Origin: Bryopsis sp. KO-2023
Taxonomy: Eukaryota; Chlorophyta; Ulvophyceae; Bryopsidales; Bryopsidaceae
Reading direction: 5' to 3'
DNA: 64,000 nucleotides
NCBI GenBank assembly: GCA_030272585.1
Contig: BSYQ01000001.1
Coordinates: 6,944,001-7,008,000, forward strand
Part shown: one piece after another, positions 43,734 through 54,010 of the stretch
Numbering within the stretch: position 1 is the stretch's first letter
Layout: each line of letters opens with the position of its first letter
Program-made: the position numbers and the translations under genes
The notes under the pieces: generated by a model
Databases searched by the model: none
Seen by the model: the letters and a program-made list of their open reading frames with translations, nothing else
Told to the model about the DNA's origin: nothing

Positions 43734-45290
43734 TCAGCTGGACCCCTCCACAAAGCGCTCCAGCTCCACGAATCGTTGACTGATGTGGTCAGCCACCGAC
43801 ATGCCCACGAAATCGATCCATTTTCTTGTTACTTGGATGTGGGTGTGTGCACAAAAAGGCACCGACCGCCTTTTGAACGAAACATCAATTCTGCACCAAG
43901 GTAGGGACTGAAGCCTCGACAGCATGTACTCAACCAATGCCTGTCGATCTCTCAAATCAACCACCTCCCTGACCGAATTGAAGCTTTCGCAAGTAACCAT
44001 CGGCGAGGTTTCCTGTTGATTCCGAGTTCCTGCGATATTTGGGGGGGCGGGCCCCCGATCATTGATTTCTATTTCCAGGTCACCCTCAGTTGTCAAGCTA
44101 TCCACATCCGTCTCCTCTTCAGAGAGGGTTTCGGAGCGATCGCAGCTGGAACAAGTTTCTGGCACCCATCTTGAAACCCCCCTGTCCAAAGCATCCTCCA
44201 GGATAACGCCGCTCCCTTTGTGATTTTTGTAATGTTTGATCGGCAGCTCACTCCGCCTCCTGAGAGAAGCATTCGCCCAGCCAACCATGGCATCCCCGTA
44301 AGTATTGGCATAGCAAACCCTCGTCCGGAATTGTGCCAAAGCCGAGAAAAACCACCCCTCCCCAGGTCTGTCTTGAACCAGTTTTAACACCAGCGGCTCC
44401 TGGCTCTCCCCACCATCCGTCATGAACAGATGCTTCCCTGTGTTTCGATATACCACACCCATAAGAGGATTGGTTGCCACTCTGAACACAGTTTTGAAAA
44501 CAGTTCCCCCCAATATGGGAATATTTCTGCCCCACCCAATCATAGGCACTTGAGATTCCCCATCCGTGTGGCAACCCAGGTGAGGAGAGGCGATGCTAAT
44601 GAAGTGCCTGGGCTCCAGACGGTATATGGTTCGAGTTTGGGGGTCGAAGTTAACTCCGCTCGCATGTCTGGCTATTAACGCCCCCATGGAGTGACACAGA
44701 AACGATATTTTCCTCAAGGACGGGTGCCTTTTCAGGATTATCGCCAGCTCCTCTGACAGCCGTTCCGAACACACGTCAATGCCCACCAAACTGTTGCCTT
44801 TCTTGTTGACTCCGCTGGCGTACAACAGTACATTATCCCCCTCCCCTTCCAGACGTTCCTGAAGTTTCGATCTCACCACGTCCCAGTTCTCGGGGGCACC
44901 GTAGAGGCCATGCAGCATGACAACCAAGTGCTGATATTCCACCGCTTTGATGGTGTCCTCACCCACACTTCTTTCCTCGGACACGGGGGAGCTGGAACTC
45001 AGCTCGTTGTATGACCTGTTTCGTTTCTTCCCCGATCTAGGAGAGAAGCCCCTGTCCAACTTGACGAGTTCGCTGCCTCGAAAAACGTCCGACGCTGCTG
45101 CGGCCCTGGACGCTCCTCCAGATGCCACGCGCGACAACAAGCCCCCGAAACATTTGGCACACTTGACGCAGTCGGAGCAACGTCCGCTCAGACTCATACT
45201 CGACGACGATATGTTCAGCACAAGCGCAGTGTGACACGTGAGGCAAAATTTTTGTTCGTGCTCAGCGTTGTGTTTTGGCGTGGGAATCAT
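43734..45290 (-). CDS. DUF676-type serine lipase/esterase with N-terminal cysteine cluster
   Basis: Alpha/beta-hydrolase of the DUF676 (ROG1-like) putative lipase group. One uninterrupted exon of 518 codons, striking among intron-rich neighbours. A cysteine cluster (CLTCHTAL .. GRCSDCVKCAKC, four CxxC-type pairs) near the start may bind zinc. The hydrolase core begins HLVVMLHGLYGAPENWDVVR, with the oxyanion HG and the nucleophile elbow FLCHSMGALIARHA (C-H-S-M-G in place of G-x-S-x-G). Then come PRHFISIASPHLGCH, the likely acid in ANTYGDAMVGWANASL and the likely catalytic His in IKHYKNHKGSG. The C-terminal third holds an acidic disordered stretch (ETLSEEETDVDSLTTEG) and a conserved-looking end (SRLQSLPWCRIDVSFKRRSV). 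The ATG at 45290 is the first in frame; the frame stays open about 48 bases upstream, so a spliced leader exon is possible. Substrate unknown. Confidence 0.87.
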   Translation of the reverse strand: MIPTPKHNAEHEQKFCLTCHTALVLNISSSSMSLSGRCSDCVKCAKCFGGLLSRVASGGASRAAAASDVFRGSELVKLDRGFSPRSGKKRNRSYNELSSSSPVSEERSVGEDTIKAVEYQHLVVMLHGLYGAPENWDVVRSKLQERLEGEGDNVLLYASGVNKKGNSLVGIDVCSERLSEELAIILKRHPSLRKISFLCHSMGALIARHASGVNFDPQTRTIYRLEPRHFISIASPHLGCHTDGESQVPMIGWGRNIPILGGTVFKTVFRVATNPLMGVVYRNTGKHLFMTDGGESQEPLVLKLVQDRPGEGWFFSALAQFRTRVCYANTYGDAMVGWANASLRRRSELPIKHYKNHKGSGVILEDALDRGVSRWVPETCSSCDRSETLSEEETDVDSLTTEGDLEIEINDRGPAPPNIAGTRNQQETSPMVTCESFNSVREVVDLRDRQALVEYMLSRLQSLPWCRIDVSFKRRSVPFCAHTHIQVTRKWIDFVGMSVADHISQRFVELERFVEGSS

Positions 45291-45862
45291 CTCGGACACG
45301 AACCAGTACTTTAGCTCTTCCGGAAGCTCATTCGCCGTTGTTGGGAACGTCGGTCACACATTTTGTTCCGGAAAAGTGTGACATTTGCTTTTTCTTCAGG
45401 CTGTGACCGACATCCGGCAGAGAGGATCTAAGGGAGGAAAAAGGACTGTCAGAGAGGAAAAAGGACTGTGGGGATCTGAGTCAGAAGCATTGGCCTATGT
45501 GTGTGTGGAGGGATTGCTCCAGAGATTATGTCAAAACTTGTGGTGTTGGATGTCCTTGTTGCCTTCCTGAGTTCACTGTATCAAGTTCGCCCTGCAACAG
45601 GGCTGGAAATTTGATGAATGATTCCATTGAAGATTTGATAATCTTTGGGGGAGTTGAATGAACATCGGTCCATTTTGTCCAAGATATGGTTGGTGGCATC
45701 AAAAAAAAAACAAAACAAAAAAACCAGCACATTGCATCTCTCTTTTCAAATATTACATCCAAACAGAATCACCTCCCTCACTGAATCCTCCCCCCTCCCC
45801 CTTTTCACGTTTCAAAGACACGGGGCACTCACTTATGCCACGGATATCACCCAGACTTTTTC
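45291..45862. other. intergenic region upstream of the lipase; short tandem duplication
   Basis: Holds the lipase promoter and the CCCH/ankyrin 3' flank. The unit GAGGAAAAAGGACTGT occurs twice within 45436-45470. No gene supported. Confidence 0.45.
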
Positions 45863-48800
45863 TTAACGTTTCATTTCATTCCTGCAGTCGGAGAGGGAAA
45901 AAACAAAACAAAATAAAACAAAAAGAGTGAGCATTCTAGAACAATATTCTAACAAAATAAGAACTTCTTAATGATTCATGAAATGGAGCTACTTCACTTC
46001 ACCTTGCACTTGTGAAATTTGTCTTTAGGAGCACTCTTTGTATTTTTATTTTTAATGGCGTTTCCTTCTCTTTTTTCCTCGTCTTGAAATCAAAATTTTA
46101 CCCAACCAGAAAAGCGCAAAACATCTCACCTTTTAGCCATCAGGAAGAAGTAAATATTCTGATATTGTTTTCTCGCTGCATCAGATATGCCAACAGCTCG
46201 ACTCAAGTACTCTGCTTCTTCAATGGCATTCCTAGGTGGAACACCACACTTAACCTGAACCAAAAACCATGGGAACCTCACCACATCATTCAAATCAAAC
46301 AAAAAGACAAAAAAAGTTCAGCCCCAGTCATAATTATTCAAAATTCATTTTCTCGAAGGGACAAAAATAATTTTTTTGGGTGGAAATCCCAAAACAGGCA
46401 TCTATCACTCATAATGAAAAAAAGGAAAAACGCACCACCACGACCACCACCCAATTTTTGTCTACTGAAGTATGAAAAAGTGGCAAAATTACGGGAAGTT
46501 TCTTTTTTTTTCCTAACCTCCAGCGCTTCTGGAACTGTAACAGGTGCGAGCAACGAAATCATATCTGGACTTGCTCTTTTCTTAATCGCCAGCATCAGGG
46601 GTGTCGTTCCCTGATAAAGATCCAGCACAGCCCTGGGCCTACGCTGCAGCAATAACGAAATGATACCTGCAAAAACACATCAACTTCAAAATCAACTTGA
46701 TAGTGAACAGCCTTTGCGTTCAAAAGTTGGTGTGGAAGAGCTCCAGAACACGTTTCCGAGAAAAATAACAATAAAAATAAAATGTATTGATTCTCCCACC
46801 CCCCCCCCCAAAAAAAAAAATTCGAAAATGCAGAGAAATACACAATATGTTTATCTGGTATTATTTTAGGGAGAAGAGCATTGTTGGTTAGCGCAATGCC
46901 AATCACCTTTGGCATCGCTTTCTGAGGTTTCAACACTCAATGCTTTTAGAACTAACTCGTGAATGAGACATTTTCGCCCTTCCAGCCCAGAATCGACTGT
47001 CAGTTTGGTCCAATCACTGCCTCTCCATTGACTTACAAGAATCTGGGAACAAAAAACATAACAAAACTCATCGACACAATTCAAAGGAATCCCCACCCCC
47101 ACCCCCAAAAGACTGTTAAAGAAATTTAGAAAAAAGATTCGATTATCTAATAATAGTGATTAGATTATATTTCTCTTTACAAATAGGAATAATAATAATT
47201 GCATCAAGAGTATTGCTTCCAACCATAATCTTCCAATAAAAACAAATATTGCACAAGAAAGACTAATAATGAGTGAGAACAATATGGGGGCGGGAGGAAC
47301 CCCGCCAGAAACTACAGCGGTGCATAGATTTGGGCGATCGCTCCACCTGAACAGTGTTAAATTTGCACACATCCACCACGCATCGCCAAAGGAGACTTCC
47401 TAATTCCGTCTCGGACAATGGTGGGGTTATATCATACACACATGAGCGGAGCCGTTCTATATCTTCCGAATACGCAGCCCGCTCAATAATCTGCAAACCA
47501 AATAAACAAATCTCTTACCAACAGCCCCAGATTTGTCATGAACATTACTAATTCATTAATTTTGACTAATAGGGATCACGGTCAACCACCTTGGCCATCA
47601 AGGTAACTTTGAAAAAAAACACGCACATGGAAAATGTGTGTTTGTGTTTGAGTGTCGATATCTGCTACTAGATTCTCACCTTAAGAAGCTCTTTTCTAAT
47701 TTGTTGGGATCCTGCATTGGGGGGTTGCTGATTCTGCTGAGGGGCCTGGTTATACCCCTGCAATCCACAGAAATCCAGTTAAAAAATAAAAAACCCTCCA
47801 TAACCTTCCAGTCATACGTGTGCATCTTCAAAAAGCAATTCTCGAAAGTCGACATTCCTCCTCCTAATGATCACCCCCTGATTTCATGGCATCTTTTTTT
47901 TTTGCATATGGGCGGCACCCCACCTCAGAGATCTGCTTTTCAAGGTCTTGATATTTAGCTTTTAATACAGAGGCCCGCATCGATACTTCGGGCAATAACG
48001 CTGCTGTGTTTCCGATCTGCTCGATTCGGACTTCTCCTAAACTATGCCTCGCCGCATCGATCTTTCCAAAAAACAAGTACTTGCGACAGTTCTCGAGCTG
48101 GTGCCAAATTTCTTCCAATCGGCCCTCCAGGTCGGGTCCTGTTGGAGCGAACGGCTTCTGCTGCTGCTGCTCGAATGGAAAGGGGTTTTGAAGTTTCGGT
48201 CGAGTCTGCAGAGAAAAAATTCATAAAAAATTTGACACACACACACACACTCATATATTGTATATGATGGAATGCTTCTACACTCTTGATCGTATTTAGT
48301 GCAGTCTACACTACTTCGTAAACGGCAGAAATTCAGAAAATATAAAACAGCGTGGGCCAAACTATTTATGAAATCTACGCGTCTCGTTAACGTTTTGGTT
48401 TTCCATGAATTAGTGTGGTTTGCACTATTTCTGGGGTGACACTATACCCACACTATAGAATACGATCAAGGGTGTGCACGTCCATATCTATGAATGCAAA
48501 AACTTGTCAATTAATTTGCTCCATGCAGTTTCACCGCATCTTGAAAGGGTGAGAAAAAAAGGAAAAAAAAAAAGGGAGCCTCGGAGAGATGAGCCAATCC
48601 TGTTGGGAATTTTGCTCCTTTTTTTTTGGCCTGACCTGATATTCCTCGAAGCGAGGTCTCTCACGTAGCTCCGCCTTACTGTGCGCGAAGCAACAATCGA
48701 CCCCTCGATGGCAGCTGTTGTTTTGGTAGTATCGACACATCTCAGTCTTGTACAGAGGATGATTCTTACCTTCTTGAATTTCTTTCTCCTGAAAAAAATT

Positions 48801-49894
48801 AGCACCAGAGACAAAAAAAAATAAAAAAAATCAACACCCAGTTCTGTGTTCTGTGATTCTAGCCGTTGAGATGCAAGCCTTTCGTTTCGTCCAAATCCTC
48901 CCGACAGATTTTTCATTTTTTGCTCCGCCTTCCTGTTTTTTTATCAAACTGTTCCCATAACCCAGCCAATCGAAAAAATCATACCAGCACCAATAGCATC
49001 CATTACATTTCCTTTTCCTTTTTTTTGTCTCTTTCTTTTTCCCCCATAAAACCCACCCAACAAGAAAACAACTGAACGCATATTACCGTTAAGCCCTTGT
49101 CGATGCGAGTGGTGGAGCTGCTCAGCTGCTCGACCTTATGGGCAAAGTTGCATGCATCGCCTCTCACGCAGGTTCCTTGAATAAAATATCGACACAGCGA
49201 GGTTTTCGAGCGGCCAGACTTATTTCCCCCCACGATTTGGAAATCATCTCCATCGTCCAGGCTCCCCTCTTCTGGATGAGATTGAGTTCGATCGCTATCC
49301 AGGCTGCGACTTTTCTCGGACTCCTGAACACCATCTCGACACGTTCATTTTCCCCAACGTGCCAAAATCGGCTGCCTTCCTCTCGACTAAGAATCAGAAT
49401 TTCAAAAATAGAGCTCCTAAGGTCTAAGAAGCATTTTAGTTCTTGAAGCTGATTCTATTCAAAAAATGATATCGGTGGGTGAATCACCACAGGGTTTTTT
49501 CCACATCCGGGTTCACTGAATGCTCCCTGGCATTGCTGGCTCACCTTGTCTCCAGATTTACCCTGAATTTTTACTTTCTCTAGAGCTGCAGCAAAGTCAA
49601 AGTCTTGGTCCCCAAGATCCCCTAAAACTTCGAATCCCTGCAGGGCAATACAACAAAGCGAATGCGAATTCTGGTCGGCGAGACAGGTATCCAACACCAT
49701 ACATACAAAAGTGACGACCGGACCCGTTGTGAAAACTCCAGAAGCAGCCCGCTGTTGGTTCGATGTTAGAAAACAAAACCATTCACAGAGAAGCTCAGAA
49801 CACCACCCCAAGCTAGAGACGAGCGTCGAACGCTCTCAGTTATCGTTGCGGTGCGTCGCTTCGAACCGCAATTGGATTGTCCAGTCCACGTCAT
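45863..49894 (-). CDS. tandem CCCH zinc-finger / ankyrin protein
   Basis: Probable RNA-binding protein. The likely start exon (ATG at 49894) reads MTWTGQSNCGSKRRTATITE. It is followed by GFEVLGDLGDQDFDFAAALE, and then by an exon covering LQELKCFLDLRSSIFEILIL and VFRSPRKSRSLDSDRTQS and finger 1, LCRYFIQGTCVRGDACNFAH (C-x7-C-x5-C-x3-H). Finger 2, in a separate exon near 48690, is MCRYYQNNSCHRGVDCCFAH with the same spacing. A glutamine/proline-rich linker with a coiled coil follows (FEQQQQKPFAPTGPDLEGRL, VLKAKYQDLEKQISE, NQAPQQNQQPPNAGSQQ). C-terminal exons carry ankyrin-like helices (IIERAAYSEDIERLRSCV, GIISLLLQRRPRAVLDLYQG, TTPLMLAIKKRASPDMISLL), then NAIEEAEYLSRAVGISDAA and a last exon RNEMKR ending at 45863. 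Plant tandem-CCCH proteins usually have ankyrin repeats before the fingers; here the order is reversed. Domains are clear; the first-exon joins are tentative. Confidence 0.78.
48281..48474. mobile_element. MITE-like inverted-repeat element in a CCCH/ankyrin intron
   Basis: A 194-base block whose ends are inverted repeats. Left outer arm: CACTCTTGATCGTATT. Right arm in reverse complement: CACCCTTGATCGTATT. An inner pair, TAGTGCAGTCTACACT and (reverse complement) TAGTGCAAACCACACT, lies just inside. It sits between the finger-2 exon and the coiled-coil exon. No coding frame and no clear target duplication, so the class is open. Confidence 0.55.
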
Positions 49895-50453
49895 TAAAAG
49901 TTGCAAGGGAGGAGTATTGAATGTCGTTAACGACTGGAAGGGATGCCCATTGCCGACAGGATAACAGTAAAGTCTCAGCGGCACACCGTGTGCAACACGG
50001 AACGAAAGTGATGGGGTCCACCCAACCCGCACAATCGGAGAACAGGTGCAAGAAACTCACCCCTCGTGAAATCATTGAACAGGGACGCACTGCTCAGGGT
50101 GGCGCCATACAAAAGGAAAGGATCGACAGAACAGTTTTCTGAAAGCAGTAGCTCGATTGACACCGTTTTGCTCGGAACGAGAAATGGGATTTGCACCAAA
50201 AGCAACAAAGGTCGGGGAAAAGGTCGAATCGTACCTGTGGTACCCCCAAGATACGACCTTCGTTGCTATCGTCATCACCCTCGAAGCTTCCCCTTCCAGA
50301 AAAGCACCAATCGGAAACGCACTGTTGATTTTGACAGAATTTCCAGCACCCCAGAAGTGGACCCTCTTCTGAGCAAGCCGTGCGCTTGTTCGCGACACTC
50401 TCCGCGTAGAGCGTCCCTACAGGCGGCGCCGCCAGTTCGCTCGGATTGGAAAA
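49895..50453. promoter_or_regulatory. 559-base divergent region, CCCH/ankyrin / DUF3754
   Basis: Lies between two head-to-head start codons. The DUF3754 frame is open about 80 bases upstream of its ATG (FARIGK before the M) and several other frames are open, so a 5' exon of that gene could lie here; none was supported. No element recognised. Confidence 0.42.
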
Positions 50454-52607
50454 ATGATCGGTGACGCTGGATACAGCGTTGTCTCTCCACCGGAGAGGCA
50501 CATCAGCGTGACATCCCACGAGATTGTGGAGGTGTTCCGTGGTCGAATGGGGTCAGCGGATCGCCTGAAGTTTCAGGATTTCTGCAAGCTGGTGGAAGCC
50601 ACGGCGCAGTTCGAGTATCTTGACGTTCGACGTCGAATCAAACGCAACTTTCGTCTGTTTTCGCTGGGCGCGAAAGGGGAAGAGTTCACCGCTCGCTTGG
50701 GGAGGAACCTTCCCAGGAAAACCGAGATCGTGGAACGCGAGATTCGCTTCATCTCCGACTTCGTTGAGCTCATGAAAACCGCTCACTACCAAATCCTGAC
50801 GGAAAAGGAGTGGGATATGGCCACCGCCGAGGAGTTTCAATTGACAATGCCAGTAGCTGTGAATTGGAAGTTCTTGGACAACAAGATGCTGACTCGCTTT
50901 TGGAACGAAAAGCCCGCTTACTCGGAGGGATTGGCGCCGCTGTCGGATAAGATTCTGGTGTTCCACCGAGGGGTGGGAGTGACGAAGCTCAAAGGGCTGT
51001 TCGTGAGCGAAAAGATAGACCTCTTGGTCAAATACCTGATCGTCGACCCTGTGTGGAGCCTCGGACGATACTTGATTGGTCGGGGAGTGGGCGAGAAAAA
51101 AAACGTCGCGACCGACGGAAACAACGAAGCCAGAACAGAGGGGGATGGCGATGGGTTTCGCCACAAAAACGTCAGCGTCGTACAGCGACGGACGCTACGG
51201 AGGGCGTTGCCCACGCCGAAAGACGTCATCAAAAAGTTCCACAGGCAGGTCGAGATTCAGGAGCCGCGCTTCAAAGACATCGTTGTTCTCTACAGGAAGG
51301 CGAAACACAAGCCGATGGACATGGTGAACCCCTCGAAGGCGACGTTGAGCTTGGCGAAAAGAAACATATTTATCAAGCTTTTCGAGGACATCCCTATGGC
51401 CGACTTGGAGCTGATTTTTCCGGAGAAGAGAGTGTTCATTACGCCGCTGACCTTGATCCAGTTGGGCATTACCGTTGTGATTGCCATCATCACGGCCATT
51501 ACGACACTCATGGGGGTGAGTATCATTAGAACATCTGCATTTACATGCATGCACATGCATGCTGTTGTGGGTTGATGATCTCTGGCAATGCAACGATTTC
51601 CCAGAATAAGTGAAGAAAAGTAAAAAAAGGCAAGTAGAGACAAAAAGCTCAAGCTTATGGGGGGGGTGATGTGGTTTTTTGGCCAGACGGATCTGGCAAT
51701 GGCTGTCGTGCTGCCAGCTTTGGCGATTGTCCTGGGGAGAGTTGCTCAAGTCTATTCGCAGCTGGAGCAAGAAAGGGCTCAAATGACCACCACGATGGCA
51801 ACCATGCTATATAACAAAACCCGAGATTCACAAGAGGGTGCAGTTTTCACTCTGCTGGACGAAATGGCGGAGCAGCATTTCAAGGAAGCGGTGATGGCCT
51901 ATGCGCTGTTGCTGCTCAGCAAGGATCCCCTGGATCAGGCGACTTTGGACGATGAGTGCGAAACGTTTCTGGAAGAACACTTTGGGGTGAAGATCGATTT
52001 TGCAATCGAGGGTTCATTGCCGAGACTGGTCACGGATGGACTGGTGGAAGTGGATGAGCGCACCGGGGGGTTGACTCCGGTCGACCTCGACACAGCAGTG
52101 GTGAGTGCAGCGAGGGGTTCATGTCAGTAGATGTGTGAAGATTCAATTCCATGCTTATGAATGAGAAAATATGGGAAACGTTGAAATTCGTGCCGTGATG
52201 GTCAGAAGCATCAGGGAGTGTGAAATTCATGTGAATAGATTTTTTTTTGCTTTCGTTGGGTACCTCCCAGTAAGGTAAAGAAGATATCCAGCACATCATG
52301 TTTGATGCGGTTAATTTTCACAGTAGTTTAATAAATTTTGTCCTATCTTTTTTCGTTCCTGAGACGTTCTTCTCGGCGCATCGACTGTCGTTTTCAGGAA
52401 ATTCTGACCGAGAAATGGCATAAGTGTTTCGCGAATATGGGGGACCTCAACGAGAACGCCTCTTTCCTGCGATCGAGCATCATAATGGGGGATGGAGTGG
52501 GGGACTTGGGGAGGAAAACGATCGGGGTGATGTCGTCAGGTTTGAAAGGCCTTCGGAACAAGTTGATGGGGATGTCCAAGAAAGTGAGAAACGAGGAGGA
52601 GAGGTAG
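50454..52607 (+). CDS. DUF3754 membrane protein (TMEM143-like)
   Basis: Member of the DUF3754 family, which includes plant plastid/mitochondrial proteins and animal TMEM143; biochemical role unknown. Three exons close in phase (50454-51515, 51687-52100, 52398-52607), giving 561 residues. The N-terminal half holds the family core: RHISVTSHEIVEVF, FRLFSLGAKGEEFTARLG, MKTAHYQILTEKEWDMATAE, DKILVFHRGVGVTKLKGLFV and VVLYRKAKHKPMDM, then IFIKLFEDIPMADLELIFPE. Two membrane spans follow, TLIQLGITVVIAIITAITTL and LAMAVVLPALAIVLGRVAQV, then MLYNKTRDSQEGAVFTLLDE, the helical FKEAVMAYALLLLSKDPLDQ and FGVKIDFAIEGSLPRLV, typical of the C-terminal half. The last exon has EKWHKCFANMGDLNENAS. No obvious transit peptide at this start; an upstream exon could supply one. 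Confidence 0.9.
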
Positions 52608-53677
52608 CAGAAGGTCGACAGCACGTAGAGAAGACCTTCTTCAACTTGTATGTGTGTGTGTGTTTAGAAAATCCTAATTTTTTTTCTTCTTTTATGGTTA
52701 AGGGAGGGGGGGATTGCACATGCGTTTTGGGTTTTCCCAAGATAGGAATGTGTGTTCAATTTTCAAACAAATAAAACATCGAAACGAGAAGAAAAGGAAC
52801 TTTTTTAAAAAATCGAATGAAGGGAGAGGCTGAAACTGTGCTTGCAGGCACACTTAATGTGATGATTTTTGTCAAATTTTTATTATTTCAAAAAAAGGTT
52901 GAAACGAAGTTGGTTTAGGGGGAGGTTTTTTCTTTTCCTTGCAAACTCAAAATGGGGGGGGGGGGGGAGTTTGGGGGCAGTTGTGTTGCATTTTTTGTTG
53001 TTCCCAAGCTGTAATTTTGGAAAGAGTGAGGAAATCCTGGGACATGTTTTATCAGTAGCAGATGTTTATGGTGGTCGCATTCCCTTGCGGTGAGGGATGG
53101 CAAAGTGACAACAACGATCCTCTGGTGTAAAATTTCTCTGTTCGTGGACCATGGATGTCGACCTGGTGGTTTTCTCATTTCCGGGTTTTGCCCCAATCCT
53201 TCTCCGAAACAAAGAAACCGATGTGTTTTTCGCCGTCCCGTTTCGCGCGTTTCAAGACGCGTAAAGGACGCATCAAGACGTCCAGACGTCACGCACTCCA
53301 CCCCCAAGCATCATAAGTAACATTCATTCGGCGTCGGGAACCCGTTGCGTTTTCGTGGTGTTCGGGCGTTTTGCCCATGTGTTGACCAGTCGGTTTGCGT
53401 GGGATGAACTGCAATCTCTTTGACATAAAAAGGATATCAACCCCATCTACTCAGCGCAGAAATCCTACATTGCTTTGTCGCTGTCGTTCGTTGTCTTTTT
53501 AAGCACTGCCTGGTTTGCGGGAACGACCCAATCGCCACCTGTTCAAGACGCACGCGCTCTTGGGAACCCATCCAGTGGCGTTTTAAGCGAAAACCGGCAG
53601 ACCCAGCTATCCACCCTTCAAAGGCATCAGTCGTACCGTTGACTTCGCAAGGGACGAGTCCGCACCTCTCCAGCAAG
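52608..53677. other. intergenic region with a G14 tract, no gene seen
   Basis: About 1.1 kb between the DUF3754 stop and the next start. Includes an uninterrupted run of 14 G at 52954-52967 and AT-rich sequence. Short frames only. Confidence 0.45.
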
Positions 53678-54010
53678 ATGTCGAAACAAATCCCTTTGGA
53701 CAAGCAAATCAACGCCCAGTGGTTCGGCACCAAGCTCACACCTGCACCCAGCGCCAAGGTCGTGGAGGGGAAAGTCAAGGTGGAGGAAGTACCAAAGGCT
53801 GTGGAGCCAACTCCGCCACCCCCACCCCCTCCAGCGGTTGAAGAAGAGCTGGTGGAGGAAGAACCTGTCGTCGTGGAGGAAGTGCCCGAACCTGTTGTCG
53901 AGGTCCGCGTGCCCGCAGAAGGAAAGAAAAGAAAGTTGGTGGCAAAATTGGGCGTACCGGTCGCCGCTGCGGTTGTCGCTTGGGCATTCGTCGCGAAGCC
54001 CTTCGCTTGA
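53678..54010 (+). CDS. small Pro/Glu/Val-rich protein with C-terminal membrane anchor
   Basis: I do not recognise this protein. Single exon of 110 codons from the ATG at 53678. It begins MSKQIPLDKQINAQWFGTKL, has a low-complexity middle of Val, Pro and Glu (PTPPPPPPPAVEEELVEEEP, VVVEEVPEPVVEVRVP), then a basic stretch GKKRKLVAKLG and a hydrophobic end VPVAAAVVAWAFVAKPFA at the C-terminus. That layout suggests a tail-anchored protein with its bulk in cytosol or stroma. The codon pattern (G/C-ending) differs sharply from the AT-rich flanks, which supports a real, probably well-expressed gene. The antisense strand is also open for 199 codons, but as a mirror of this bias. Function unknown. Confidence 0.6.
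   Translation: MSKQIPLDKQINAQWFGTKLTPAPSAKVVEGKVKVEEVPKAVEPTPPPPPPPAVEEELVEEEPVVVEEVPEPVVEVRVPAEGKKRKLVAKLGVPVAAAVVAWAFVAKPFA

Noticed and set aside
46012..46614. A 200-codon plus-strand frame
   Set aside because: It lies antisense to confirmed ankyrin-region exons and introns of the CCCH gene and is rich in F and K from T/A runs.
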